Positions 7,782 through 16,916 of a stretch of 32,024 nucleotides of DNA are shown in pieces. This stretch comes from JAYZBC01 sp036339375 (GTDB lineage: Bacteria > Pseudomonadota > Alphaproteobacteria > MPNO01 > UBA2964): NCBI GenBank assembly GCA_036339375.1, contig JAYZBC010000068.1, forward strand, positions 1 through 32,024, in the 5' to 3' direction. The notes under the pieces are model-generated. The model did not search any database. It saw only the letters and a list, made by a program, of their open reading frames with translations, and was not told the origin of the DNA. The first letter of the stretch is position 1. Each line of letters starts with the position of its first letter. The position numbers were made by a program, and so were the translations under genes.

Positions 7782-8951
7782 ATGGGTACCATAAATGCAT
7801 ATGATGGTGATGGGCACGTAGAAGAGTGGGAAGAAACATTTTCTAACAAATACCTTGAAACAAAATTTCGAGATCGCCGTCCAAAAGTCATTGAAACCGG
7901 TGAGTACGAACACGATTACAAGTGGCTAATTGACGATGAAACTTTCAGGATTGGGGGCTCTCCTTCCAGTAAGGACGGGATCGTTTCTACTGAATATGTG
8001 AAAATGGCTAAATGGCGCGGTCCTCATGAGAGCGGGGAATTTCATTCTGCTAAGGATCGCCTCGCTGTTATGGATGCAGAAGACACATGGATCTCAGTTA
8101 ATTATCCTACACTTTTTCTGCAATGGCCAATTGCAAAGGATCCTAAACTTAACCAGGCTTTAACGCGTGCTTATAATAATTGGGTTGCCGACATTTCTAA
8201 CCAGGCACCGGAACGTTTAAAATGGGTAACTGTAGTAGATGCATTTGATCCACAAGAGGCCGCACGGGAAATGGTTCGTACGAAGGCTATGGGTTCTTTG
8301 GGTGTAATGGTTTTAGGAGAGTATAACGAAAAGGGTCTTGACCATGAAGATTTTGCCCCTTTATGGGAAACTGCCCAAGATATTGGCATGCCAATTAATG
8401 TTCACCCTGGTACAGGGGCGTTGGCGGCATGGGAGGCATTCCCCAGTGTTGCCCATGACCAGTTCTTAATGTCAGTTGTTCGAGGATTTAAAACGATTTG
8501 CAGCTCAGGTTTGTTGGACAGATATCCTGGTGTAAATGTATCCTTTCTTGAAACGGGTTGTACCTGGGTCGATTTTGCAATTGAGGTAATGGATTTTCGG
8601 TTGGATAACATTCGACACAGAATTCAGCTTGATGCGCTTAGGGCCGAACACAAACCAATAATCGAACGTGGGCTCCCGAAAATGACGCCAATGGAATATA
8701 TTAAAGCTGGCCGGATTTTTATTGGATTTGAAGTGGATGACGATCTTTTGCCTTATATGGTTAACAAATATGGAACGGATTGTTGGGTTTATGCCAGTGA
8801 TATACCCCACGCCCACCGGAAGCCGGATTCTCCAAAGTTTGTTTTAAATCGTACGGATCTTTCTGATACCGCAAAAGAAAAAATTTTGTGGCACGGTACT
8901 GCTCGTTTATACGGCTTAGATTTGCCAGAAAGTAAAAATGCGGCAGCTTAA
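7782..8951 (+). CDS. Amidohydrolase family 2 protein (metal-dependent hydrolase/decarboxylase)
   Basis: A 389-residue TIM-barrel enzyme of the amidohydrolase-2 group, related to ACMSD and gamma-resorcylate decarboxylase. The N-terminal metal motif is D8-x-D10-x-H12, followed by H208 in INVHPGTG, E257 in FLETG and D340 in YASDIPHAH, which suits a single-metal site. Such enzymes hydrolyse or decarboxylate aromatic or enol acids. The ATG follows GGGGAAGAAAG at a reasonable distance and a candidate promoter lies upstream. It is co-directional with the CMD-fold gene 46 bases downstream. One longer relative is at 23241-24674 and a third is cut by the left window edge. Confidence 0.88.
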   Translation: MGTINAYDGDGHVEEWEETFSNKYLETKFRDRRPKVIETGEYEHDYKWLIDDETFRIGGSPSSKDGIVSTEYVKMAKWRGPHESGEFHSAKDRLAVMDAEDTWISVNYPTLFLQWPIAKDPKLNQALTRAYNNWVADISNQAPERLKWVTVVDAFDPQEAAREMVRTKAMGSLGVMVLGEYNEKGLDHEDFAPLWETAQDIGMPINVHPGTGALAAWEAFPSVAHDQFLMSVVRGFKTICSSGLLDRYPGVNVSFLETGCTWVDFAIEVMDFRLDNIRHRIQLDALRAEHKPIIERGLPKMTPMEYIKAGRIFIGFEVDDDLLPYMVNKYGTDCWVYASDIPHAHRKPDSPKFVLNRTDLSDTAKEKILWHGTARLYGLDLPESKNAAA

Positions 8952-8997
8952 TTTAAGATAGGTGGTTGAATAAAATAGTAGATAAGGAAAAATTGTC

Positions 8998-9555
8998 ATG
9001 CCATTTTTTAAGTCTCATCCGGCAGATGCTAATCCGGGTACCATTTTTTCAGCCTATCCAGAAATATACAGCCATTGGGCTCGTATGGGGCAAGAATTGA
9101 TAAACGGGTCCTCACCCTTATCAACAGCAGAGCGTGAAATGTTACAGGCATATGTCGCGGGCGTGGCGAAGTGCAATTTTGCTTTAATTGCACATGCGGA
9201 AGTAGCTTACGCAATGGGTATTAAAGAAGGATTGATCGATAAACTGCTTTCAGACCTTTCTTCTGCACCAGTAGATAAAAAATTTAAGCCATTACTGGCC
9301 TTTGCCGGGAAACTTATGGCAATGTCCAGTGAAATGACCCAAGAAGATGCGGATGAAGTGTTTAATGCAGGTTGGGATGAAAAAGCACTCCACGACACCA
9401 TTGCTATTACTGCGAGAATGAGCTTTATGTGTCGAATTAACGAGGGTTGTGGCTTCACACCTTATAGCCGTGACAAAGCAAAAAAACGCGCCCAAGATCG
9501 CCTGAACCAAGGTTACATCAATCTATACCCTTCCTTGGCTGGGGACAAAAATTAG
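8998..9555 (+). CDS. Carboxymuconolactone decarboxylase/AhpD-fold protein lacking the second CXXC cysteine
   Basis: A 185-residue all-helical protein of the AhpD-like/CMD superfamily, closest in form to peroxidase-related proteins of about 180 residues. The active-site region reads GVAKCNFALIAHAEVA. C59 and H66 are in place but the second cysteine of the C-x-x-C-x-x-x-H motif is alanine (A62), so the disulfide chemistry of AhpD cannot operate. A second cysteine pair lies near C145/C151 (MCRINEGCGF). AAGGAAAA precedes the ATG. It is the second gene after the amidohydrolase and converges on an amidase gene with 8 bases between the stops. Its function is unknown. Confidence 0.85.
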   Translation: MPFFKSHPADANPGTIFSAYPEIYSHWARMGQELINGSSPLSTAEREMLQAYVAGVAKCNFALIAHAEVAYAMGIKEGLIDKLLSDLSSAPVDKKFKPLLAFAGKLMAMSSEMTQEDADEVFNAGWDEKALHDTIAITARMSFMCRINEGCGFTPYSRDKAKKRAQDRLNQGYINLYPSLAGDKN

Positions 9556-9561
9556 TCCCAG
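9539..9561 (+). other. Weak hairpin at the convergent gene ends
   Basis: CTGGGGAC pairs with GTCCCAG across an 8-base AT loop, with one bulged base, and overlaps the stop codon at 9553-9555. No T-run follows on either strand, so it is at best a weak or factor-assisted 3' end structure. Confidence 0.3.
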
Positions 9562-9563
9562 CA

Positions 9564-11042
9564 TTAGGGAACACAGGCCGGTGCACGGCGATGTTTCGTT
9601 GCCTGTTCGTAGGCGTAAGCCAATTGAATCATTTTGGCATCATCAAACGGACGACCCAGGAAGGTAATGCCACCCGGTAACTTCTCTTTGGTAAAGCCGG
9701 CAGGGACGACTACCGAAGGAACAAAGATCAGAAAAGTGTTTATATGTGGCGCGCCCCATTGGTCAATCCAAGGGGGGTTAATTCCGTCTTTGATTAAGGT
9801 TGGTTGGTGTTCCACGGCTTTATGAACGATGGCATCTAATTTATGATCAGCCATAACCGCCAAAAAACGGGTCATAAGTAAATCACGTGCTCTTAGGTAT
9901 TCACCGTATTGTTCCGGTGTGTCTGAGGTTCCCCAACGCTGTTGAACACCATGGGAGGTTTGTGAAAACGTTGGGGACTCTAAAATTTCTTCCCGGGTCG
10001 CATACGGGCAATTCGCACTACCAGAAGCATATAGTAGGAAGGATTGCTCCTCATCCTCCAAATTTCTAGCACGTTTCCCAAGAAGTTCCTTCATTTCGGC
10101 AATTTCAATTGGGTCGATAATTTTGGCTCCCGCACTTTTCAGGTCCCCAACTGCACTATTAAAAAGGCTGTCGATCTGCGCAAAATCATCTGAATCAGGC
10201 TCAGCGCGGTGACCGAATGATTCTCGGATTATGCCAATTCGGGCGCCTTCAAGGGCATGGGAATTAAGAGTTTCTGAATAGCTTTTCGGAGCTTGTCCCA
10301 CACCATGGGCAGTAATGGGGTCCGTAGGATCATAGCCAACCATGCAATCTAGCAATTTTGCCAAATCGGTAACGCTCCGTGACATGGGGCCAAGTGAGCC
10401 ATTTATCATTGGCCATCCCGCGTAAACGCCGCCACGACTGACGAGGCCAGCGGTCGGTCGCATTCCTACGACACCATTCCAGATAGAAGGTCGACGGATC
10501 GAGGCAAATCCTTCCTGACCAATAGCGACAGTGGCAAAATTTGCAGATACTGCAGCGCCTGAACCACCCGAAGAGCCACCCGCGGTGCGCTCTAGATCAT
10601 ATACATTTTTTGTTGATCCGAATAAAGAGCCGTGTGTATCACCGGCTCCCATTTCACCTAATGTAGCTTTTGCGATGAAAATGGCTCCGGCTTCTTTGAG
10701 TTTTTTTGCGACGAAACAATCGCGATCGGGCATGTGATCTTTAAACAAAAGTGATCCCATTGTTGTCGGCATTTCGCTTACATCAGCCTGATCCTTCATG
10801 ATTATTGGAATACCATGAAGGGGACCAACAAAAGAACTGGCAGCATCGAGACGGTCCGCCTCATCAAGGGCTCGGGGATTAACGGTAATGATTGAGTTAA
10901 TTTTTGGCCCGCTTTGGTCATACGACTCAATTCGGTCCAAATAAAGTTGAACAAGGTCACGTACCGTTAACACGCCGTTTTTGTAGGCTTGTTGAATTGC
11001 GGCTATTGTGGTGTCTATAATTTCGAAATTATTTGAAGGCAT
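9564..11042 (-). CDS. Amidase signature (AS) family amidohydrolase
   Basis: A 492-residue AS-family amidase. K83 lies in IMKDQ, the Gly/Ser stretch GGSSGGSG is at 155-162 and the nucleophile is S181 in FASIRRPS. The segment before the nucleophile reads GQEGFASIR where most members have G-T-D-T-G-G-S-I-R, so Asp and Gly are replaced near the oxyanion hole. The N-terminal helices (VRDLVQLYLDRIESYD) are typical. A GGGAG site precedes the ATG. It lies 48 bases downstream of the aryl-CoA ligase gene, so both are probably co-transcribed. This suggests hydrolysis of an amide to an acid that the ligase then activates, but this is inference. Confidence 0.92.
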   Translation of the reverse strand: MPSNNFEIIDTTIAAIQQAYKNGVLTVRDLVQLYLDRIESYDQSGPKINSIITVNPRALDEADRLDAASSFVGPLHGIPIIMKDQADVSEMPTTMGSLLFKDHMPDRDCFVAKKLKEAGAIFIAKATLGEMGAGDTHGSLFGSTKNVYDLERTAGGSSGGSGAAVSANFATVAIGQEGFASIRRPSIWNGVVGMRPTAGLVSRGGVYAGWPMINGSLGPMSRSVTDLAKLLDCMVGYDPTDPITAHGVGQAPKSYSETLNSHALEGARIGIIRESFGHRAEPDSDDFAQIDSLFNSAVGDLKSAGAKIIDPIEIAEMKELLGKRARNLEDEEQSFLLYASGSANCPYATREEILESPTFSQTSHGVQQRWGTSDTPEQYGEYLRARDLLMTRFLAVMADHKLDAIVHKAVEHQPTLIKDGINPPWIDQWGAPHINTFLIFVPSVVVPAGFTKEKLPGGITFLGRPFDDAKMIQLAYAYEQATKHRRAPACVP

Positions 11043-11090
11043 TTTTAACTCCCTGTTATCCCAGTATGAGCATTCTCTCGATTATAAAAA

Positions 11091-12728
11091 TTAAAATTTT
11101 GAGCGTTCTTTTTCCAATTGACGAAGGGCTCCTCGTTGAATCTTTCCGGTGGCGGTGTGGGGTAGTTCATTCACAAACTCAACTTTCCTAGGGTATTTAA
11201 AAGCGGAAATCTGGCTTTTTACAAAATCTTGTAGCTGTTTTACTAAATTGTTACTGGCTTTAGACTTGTCTCGGAGTTCTATAAACGCTTTTACAACCTC
11301 TCCACGGTCAGAGTCGGGGCTACCTACCACTGCTACCTCTCTAACATCCTTGTGTTCTAATAATACAGCTTCCACTTCTAAACCAGAGACATTATAACCG
11401 CTTGTCATAATCATATCATCTGTCCGAGCTTCAAAAGTAAAATACCCGTCTTTGTCACGAGTGCACAGGTCACCCGATAAATTCCATCCATCGTTTATGT
11501 AAGCTTTTTGTCTTTCGATATCATCGAGGTATCGACACCCGTTGGGTCCTTTTACAATCATTTGTCCTACTTCTCCTGGAGCGGTGTCGTTAAAATTTTT
11601 GTCCACTACTCTGATCTGAAATCCTGGTACCGCTTTACCAATATAGCCGGGGCGAATGTCTTTATCTGACGCGGAAATGAATATATGTAGGAGCTCGGAA
11701 ATACCAAGGCCGTTGATAATACGTACGCCCGTTTTTTCCGCCCATTCATTAAAAACTGCCGGAGCCAAAGGTTCTCCACCGGCTATGCAGACTCTGAGAG
11801 TCGTGGTGTCATAATGATCGAGGAAATCGAGCATTAGCTTATATCCGGATGGTGTTGAAAAACAAACGGTTGCCTTATATTTTTCGATAGTTTGAAGCAA
11901 AATTTCCGGCGTCGCGCGTTCGACGAGGACTGTTGATGCTCCGAAACGCATGGTATCTGTCATATAAGCACAGAGACCGTAAAGAAAGGCAATTTGAGGA
12001 CTCCCGCAAACGATGTCATCTGGACGGATCTTTACAACGTAGCGAACAAAAGTATCGGCAACCGCCAAAATATCGCGGTGAAAATGAATTGTTCCTTTTG
12101 GAGTACCTGTAGAACCAGAAGTGAACCCTATAATACACGGATCGGTTGCCAGGGTGTTTTCGTTAGTAAAAGAACTTGATTTGGAGATCATTTTGTTTTC
12201 TAGGGCATTTTCATCATCTCCTCCAAAATAAATTATTTCTCGCAAAGTTTTGGACTGGGATTTAGCATTTTCGATGTCAGTGGAAAGATCGATTTGTGCA
12301 ATAGCCAAGTTTACCTTGGCCTTGTTGATCATATAAATAAGTTCCCTTTCCCGAAGGACAGGCATAGTGGCGATAGCAATTCCTCCAGCTTTAAGAACAG
12401 CAAACCAAGACGCTACCAACATGGGATGGTTAGCTGAGCGAAGGAGGACCCTTTCTCCAGAAATCAGACGGCAGTTCTCTTTTAATATAAGGGCAATTTG
12501 GTTTGCCCGTTGGAGTAGGTCCCCATAGGTCCATATTTGTTCATCAAAATATAACACTGGCTTTTCGCCCAAACCATTTTCCACCATTTTGTCGAGTAAT
12601 TCAGTTGCGACATTCATTCGGTTGGGGTAAGCAGCAAGTTCAGGCAAAACAGAATAATCCATTTCTGGCCATAAACCCTTTGGTGGCATTTTATCATGTA
12701 AAAAGGTGTCGATATGTGAGGTAGACAT
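11091..12728 (-). CDS. AMP-dependent acyl/aryl-CoA ligase (benzoate/2-aminobenzoate-CoA ligase-like)
   Basis: A 545-residue adenylate-forming enzyme that activates a carboxylic acid with ATP and links it to CoA. The phosphate loop is TSGSTGTPKG at 203-212, the hinge/A8 region has RTDDMIMTSGYNVSG and the catalytic lysine is in TATGKIQRG near the C-terminus. The N-terminus (PPKGLWPEMDY, YPNRMNVATELLD) is like benzoate- and 2-aminobenzoate-CoA ligases rather than acetyl- or long-chain fatty acyl-CoA ligases. The site before the ATG is weak (AAGAAA). It is divergent from the HyuBA operon and followed by an amidase. The acid could be aromatic or a branched acid. The class is sure, the substrate is not. 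Confidence 0.9.
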   Translation of the reverse strand: MSTSHIDTFLHDKMPPKGLWPEMDYSVLPELAAYPNRMNVATELLDKMVENGLGEKPVLYFDEQIWTYGDLLQRANQIALILKENCRLISGERVLLRSANHPMLVASWFAVLKAGGIAIATMPVLRERELIYMINKAKVNLAIAQIDLSTDIENAKSQSKTLREIIYFGGDDENALENKMISKSSSFTNENTLATDPCIIGFTSGSTGTPKGTIHFHRDILAVADTFVRYVVKIRPDDIVCGSPQIAFLYGLCAYMTDTMRFGASTVLVERATPEILLQTIEKYKATVCFSTPSGYKLMLDFLDHYDTTTLRVCIAGGEPLAPAVFNEWAEKTGVRIINGLGISELLHIFISASDKDIRPGYIGKAVPGFQIRVVDKNFNDTAPGEVGQMIVKGPNGCRYLDDIERQKAYINDGWNLSGDLCTRDKDGYFTFEARTDDMIMTSGYNVSGLEVEAVLLEHKDVREVAVVGSPDSDRGEVVKAFIELRDKSKASNNLVKQLQDFVKSQISAFKYPRKVEFVNELPHTATGKIQRGALRQLEKERSKF

Positions 12729-12773
12729 GAAATTTTCTTTCTTAAAGCCGGTCTAACAATTTTAATAAACCCA

Positions 12774-12788
12774 ACATTACAATAATGT
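12774..12788. repeat. Short inverted repeat in the divergent ligase/HyuB gap
   Basis: ACATTA-CAA-TAATGT is a perfect 6-bp inverted repeat with a 3-base centre, located in the 124-base region between two divergent operons. It could be an operator, but in AT-rich DNA such a repeat can arise by chance. Confidence 0.3.
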
Positions 12789-12852
12789 CAAAATGAGTTG
12801 GAGGGGACTCCATCGAGTGATAGTTTCTCAGCCAACGTAATTGAAGGTAAAC

Positions 12853-14868
12853 ATGAACCCACTTATCGAGCTTGAGTTGATCCGTGAATCCCTGATCGCA
12901 GTGGTCAACGAAATGCGTGCCAATATAATTCATTCCTCCTACGCCGCAATAATTTACGAGGGACACGATTTTTCGTGTGCCCTGATGTCCTCAGATGGCA
13001 GGCAAATTGCACAAGGCTTGGCTGATCACCCCATACACATTTTTGCTGTTCCTTATTCTACTCGGGAAGTCGTTAAGGCTTTTAAAGACGATATACATGA
13101 AGGAGATTTATTTCTCCATAATGATCCATATACGGGCGGAACCCATCTTAATGATGTTTTACTCTTGCACCCGGTTTTTCATGAGGAAAAGCTTTCTTTA
13201 TTTGCTGCTATCCGGTGTCATTGGAATGATGTGGGAGGAATGACCCCTGGGTCATTATCGGGAAGGGTAAAAGAAATTTATCAAGAAGGAATAAGAATTA
13301 CGCCAACTCGAATTTGTAATAAAGGCGTAATGAACCAGGGTATAATTGACCTTTTATTCAATAATATGCGGGGGCCTGAGGAACGCATGGGCGATTTTAA
13401 TGCGATGCTTGGCACAGGTCGCAAGGCATCGGAACATTTGCAGAGGCTTTTTAAAAGATTTAGAGGCGATAATCTAATCCAGGGAATAGAATCTTTAATA
13501 GAACGGTCGGAAAAACAAATGCGCGCGCGTATAAAAAATTGCCCCGATGGTGATTACTTTGCTGAGGGTTATGTTGAAAGCGATGGGTCTAATCCAGAAC
13601 CACTGGTTGTACGGTTAAAATTGACGATAGAAGGGGACTGTATAATAGCGGATTTTACAGGAACATCTTCTCAAACAAACGGTCCGACAAATTGTGGTCC
13701 AGCGATGGCATTAAATGCAGTCGGGACAATTGTGAAGGCATTTTTGGATCCCAAAACACCTATAAATCATGGGTCCTTTAACCCAATCAATGTAATTGCA
13801 CCTGAAAAAACCTTTATCAATGCGCGTGAAACCGCTCCTTGTGGCGGTATGGCGGAGGTAAAATTTTTAATTGATTCTGTAGTAGCGGCTGCGATGGGGC
13901 AGGTTGTCCCGGATATGATGGTTGGGGATTTAAAGGGTGGGGCCAATCACATTCATATTGCTGGTCCGCGTAAAGACGGGAGTACATATATACACTACGA
14001 ATGGCCAGCCGGTGGAACCGGTGCTTCCAAAAGTACTGATGGAAGCAATGCAGTAAGGAGTTATAACGAGGGTGACTTTAACTCAATTCAATCGGTGGAA
14101 ACTGTAGAATCACAATACCCATTGCGGGTTGAGCGTTGTGAAATTCGTACTGGTGCATGCGGGGATGGGACTCACCGAGGCGGTTTTGGTTTGAGGCGAG
14201 ATATATTAATCCTTGAAAACACAGCATCACTATCCGTACTTTCAGAAAAAAATGTAATTCCACCTTATGGTGTTGCTGGTGGTAGTAATGGTGCTGCTAA
14301 TCGATTTGTAGTTTTAAGGGAGGGCAATGAAATTCAGCCCTCTAATGTTCCAGGGAAGGTGTCAGGATTTACCCTTCAGTCGGGCGACGTTGTCAGAGAA
14401 GAGACCGCAGGCGGTGGGGGTTTTGGTGATCCTTTAAGCAGAGAAACCACGTTGATAGAAGAAGATGTTCGACAAGAGCTTTTAACAAAGGAACAGGCAG
14501 AAATTCGTTATGGCGTGGTGTTTAATCAAAAGGGAGTGGATGTTTCGGGAACCCGGAGAAAACGGGAGAAACTTGCTAAGAACAGGGTTCTTCTGGAGGT
14601 GGAAGCGGCTAATCAGGACGACCTCCTTGGGAGCCGTAGGTACTTTACTATTTCCAAAAACTATACTGATATTTTGCAAATTTCGAATGGAGACTTATTA
14701 GAATTGCGTAATCAATTTACTGTTCCTTTAAGAGGATGGGCAAGAGTCGGAAGAGGGGAAGCAAAAGGTATCACCCTTGGCCCAGATGCGATGAACATTT
14801 TGCAGGTCTCTCCGGGTGATGAATTGGAAATCAGGTTGGTTCAATCTTTTCCGGAAGGCGTTAAGTAA
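12853..14868 (+). CDS. hyuB: Hydantoinase B/oxoprolinase family subunit with C-terminal extension
   Basis: A 671-residue HyuB-type subunit, partner of HyuA in ATP-dependent hydantoin, oxoproline or N-methylhydantoin ring opening and in acetone/acetophenone carboxylases. The signature HNDPYTGGTHLND is at about 89-101 and the closing motif GGGGFGDP is near 520. A further 140 residues follow. The last 65 of these hold a repeated pattern (ILQISNGDLLELR near 607 and ILQVSPGDELEIR near 648), beyond the usual end of the family. The ATG at 12853 is preferred over a TTG at 12841 because AAGG (12844-12847) is 5 bases upstream. It is followed after 2 bases by HyuA. The substrate is unknown. Confidence 0.9.
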   Translation: MNPLIELELIRESLIAVVNEMRANIIHSSYAAIIYEGHDFSCALMSSDGRQIAQGLADHPIHIFAVPYSTREVVKAFKDDIHEGDLFLHNDPYTGGTHLNDVLLLHPVFHEEKLSLFAAIRCHWNDVGGMTPGSLSGRVKEIYQEGIRITPTRICNKGVMNQGIIDLLFNNMRGPEERMGDFNAMLGTGRKASEHLQRLFKRFRGDNLIQGIESLIERSEKQMRARIKNCPDGDYFAEGYVESDGSNPEPLVVRLKLTIEGDCIIADFTGTSSQTNGPTNCGPAMALNAVGTIVKAFLDPKTPINHGSFNPINVIAPEKTFINARETAPCGGMAEVKFLIDSVVAAAMGQVVPDMMVGDLKGGANHIHIAGPRKDGSTYIHYEWPAGGTGASKSTDGSNAVRSYNEGDFNSIQSVETVESQYPLRVERCEIRTGACGDGTHRGGFGLRRDILILENTASLSVLSEKNVIPPYGVAGGSNGAANRFVVLREGNEIQPSNVPGKVSGFTLQSGDVVREETAGGGGFGDPLSRETTLIEEDVRQELLTKEQAEIRYGVVFNQKGVDVSGTRRKREKLAKNRVLLEVEAANQDDLLGSRRYFTISKNYTDILQISNGDLLELRNQFTVPLRGWARVGRGEAKGITLGPDAMNILQVSPGDELEIRLVQSFPEGVK

Positions 14869-14870
14869 AT

Positions 14871-16916
14871 ATGGCAACACAACGATATTTAATAGGTGTG
14901 GATGTAGGAGGGACCTTCACTGATATCCTGTGTATGGATACTCACACGCAGGCTCTTCGCTCTGCTAAGACACCATCTTTGCCGGGAAAACAATGGGAGG
15001 GGGTCCTAACTGCACTTTCAGAACTCGGGATTAATACAAAAGAAATTGATGCCTTTGTTCATGGAACTACGATTGCAACCAATGCGTTACTTGAACGAAA
15101 GGGCGCAAAAACGGCTTTGATTACAACTGAGGGTTTCAGGGATACCCTAGAGATTGGGCGTACCCGAAGACTTATTGGAGGCCTCTTTGACATTAAATTT
15201 GTTCGGCCAAAACCACTGGTAGATCGGACCTTAAGAATTGAATTACCTGAACGTACAACAGCGAATGGTGAGATAATTTCTGATATTTCAACGTATGATT
15301 ATAGACCACTCGCAGATTTCTTAAAATCTGAAGGAGTTGAAACAGTCGCCATTGCCTTTGTTAATGCCTATGTTAATGATCAATCCGAACGCACAGCTAG
15401 TGAAGCTTTGCAGAAAAAATTGAGAAATGTTCCGGTTTGTTATTCGACTCAAATAGTAGCCGAAAGGGGTGAGTTTCACCGTTTTTCCACTTGTGTGCTC
15501 AACGCTTATTTAACGCCAGTATTGGTATCCTACCTGAATACTTTGATCCAGGAGCTGGATGGAAGTGGAGTGAAAGCTCCTGTCAATATTATGGGTTCTA
15601 ATGGTGGTGCAATGACGTTGAATCAGGCTGGAAAATTTGCTGCGGGAACTTTTTTGTCTGGGCCTGTAGGGGGAGTTGGTGGAGCGGTAAGGGTGTGTGA
15701 AATGGTTAAGGTGGAAGATTGTATCACTTTTGATATGGGCGGTACCTCTACCGACGTTTCTTTAATTTATAAAGGGACACCGCGAATTTCGCATGATAAC
15801 CAAATAGATGCATATCCATTGCAGGTACCTCAACTTGATATTCACACTATCGGTGCTGGTGGTGGTTCGATAGCGTGGGTTCAAGAAGATGGTACATTAG
15901 AAGTTGGACCAAAAAGTGCGGGTGCTTTGCCCGGACCGGCTTGTTACGGCCGGGGTGGTAGTGAACCAACAATTTCAGACGCCAATTTATTATTAGGGCG
16001 TTTACCCACAGAAAGGGGCCTTTCTGGTGGTTTAAAACTTGATAAAAAACTTTCACAAGAGGCTTTTTCTAAACTCGCGAAAACCCTTGAAGCAAGTCAA
16101 ATTTTACCCCTAGCTGAAGGGGTCATTAAGATTGCCGTTGCAAAAATGGCAGGCGCGGTCAGGGAGGTGTCTGTTCATAGAGGTTTTGATCCGCGTGATT
16201 TTGCTTTGTTGGGTTTTGGTGGGGCCGGACCGATGCATGTGTTTTTAGTGGCAGAAGAACTTGGTGTGCCGCAAGTTATTATACCCAGGTTTCCAGGGCA
16301 CCTTTCTGCATTAGGGCAGCTTTTGGCTGACCAACGTTTAGATTTTGTTCGCGCCTGGGGAGGGGAACTTAGTCTGATGGATCCCCTCGATTTAAGGACA
16401 AATGCACAAGAAATGAAGCGGGTTTCTTCTCAAACCCTCCTAGATGATGGCTTTAATATTGACAAGCAGACACACAAATTTTCGGTGGATATGCGTTATG
16501 TTGGGCAGTCGTATTCCATAAACGTTCCTCTTAATAGTGATAAACCTAATTGGAAAACTTTAAGTCAGGTATTTGCTGGTTTACATAAAAAAACGTTTGG
16601 ACATGCGGATGTGAATAACGAGGCAGAAATTGTTAATATTCGGCTTGTCTCTTGTGGGATTGTAGAAAAGCCGGAACTCGATTTTGCGGATCATGGTCAG
16701 GGCAATTCCATTGTTGAAGAAAGAGACGTCTGGTTTAACGATGGATGGGTAAAATGTCCTGTTTATGATAGAAAACTGATGGCACCCGATTTTTCTATAG
16801 AAGGGCCTGCGATTATTGAGGAGGATGGGGGAACTTCTGTCATTCCTCCTGGGTGGAAAGTGGTAGTTTCGGTTTCGGGTTCCTTTGTTTGTCATAACCC
16901 CTACGGAAAAAGTTAA
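14871..16916 (+). CDS. hyuA: Hydantoinase A/oxoprolinase family subunit (ATP-binding)
   Basis: A 681-residue HyuA-type subunit of the ASKHA (actin-like ATPase) fold. The N-terminal phosphate motif is GVDVGGTFTD (9-18) and FVHGTTIATNALLERKGAKT follows near residue 62. The second nucleotide motif, TFDMGGTSTDVSLI, lies near 287 after GPVGGVGGA. HyuA phosphorylates the carbonyl of its substrate so that the ring can be opened (or a carboxylation driven) with HyuB. The gene starts 2 bases after the HyuB stop, and its own TAA abuts the ATG of the following isomerase-like gene. The three are therefore one translationally linked unit. Hydantoin, oxoproline, a lactam or ketone carboxylation remain possible. 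Confidence 0.93.
   Translation: MATQRYLIGVDVGGTFTDILCMDTHTQALRSAKTPSLPGKQWEGVLTALSELGINTKEIDAFVHGTTIATNALLERKGAKTALITTEGFRDTLEIGRTRRLIGGLFDIKFVRPKPLVDRTLRIELPERTTANGEIISDISTYDYRPLADFLKSEGVETVAIAFVNAYVNDQSERTASEALQKKLRNVPVCYSTQIVAERGEFHRFSTCVLNAYLTPVLVSYLNTLIQELDGSGVKAPVNIMGSNGGAMTLNQAGKFAAGTFLSGPVGGVGGAVRVCEMVKVEDCITFDMGGTSTDVSLIYKGTPRISHDNQIDAYPLQVPQLDIHTIGAGGGSIAWVQEDGTLEVGPKSAGALPGPACYGRGGSEPTISDANLLLGRLPTERGLSGGLKLDKKLSQEAFSKLAKTLEASQILPLAEGVIKIAVAKMAGAVREVSVHRGFDPRDFALLGFGGAGPMHVFLVAEELGVPQVIIPRFPGHLSALGQLLADQRLDFVRAWGGELSLMDPLDLRTNAQEMKRVSSQTLLDDGFNIDKQTHKFSVDMRYVGQSYSINVPLNSDKPNWKTLSQVFAGLHKKTFGHADVNNEAEIVNIRLVSCGIVEKPELDFADHGQGNSIVEERDVWFNDGWVKCPVYDRKLMAPDFSIEGPAIIEEDGGTSVIPPGWKVVVSVSGSFVCHNPYGKS

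Noticed and set aside
9539..9561. Bidirectional terminator at the convergent ends
   Set aside because: The stem has a bulge and no T-run on either side, so it is listed only as a weak hairpin.
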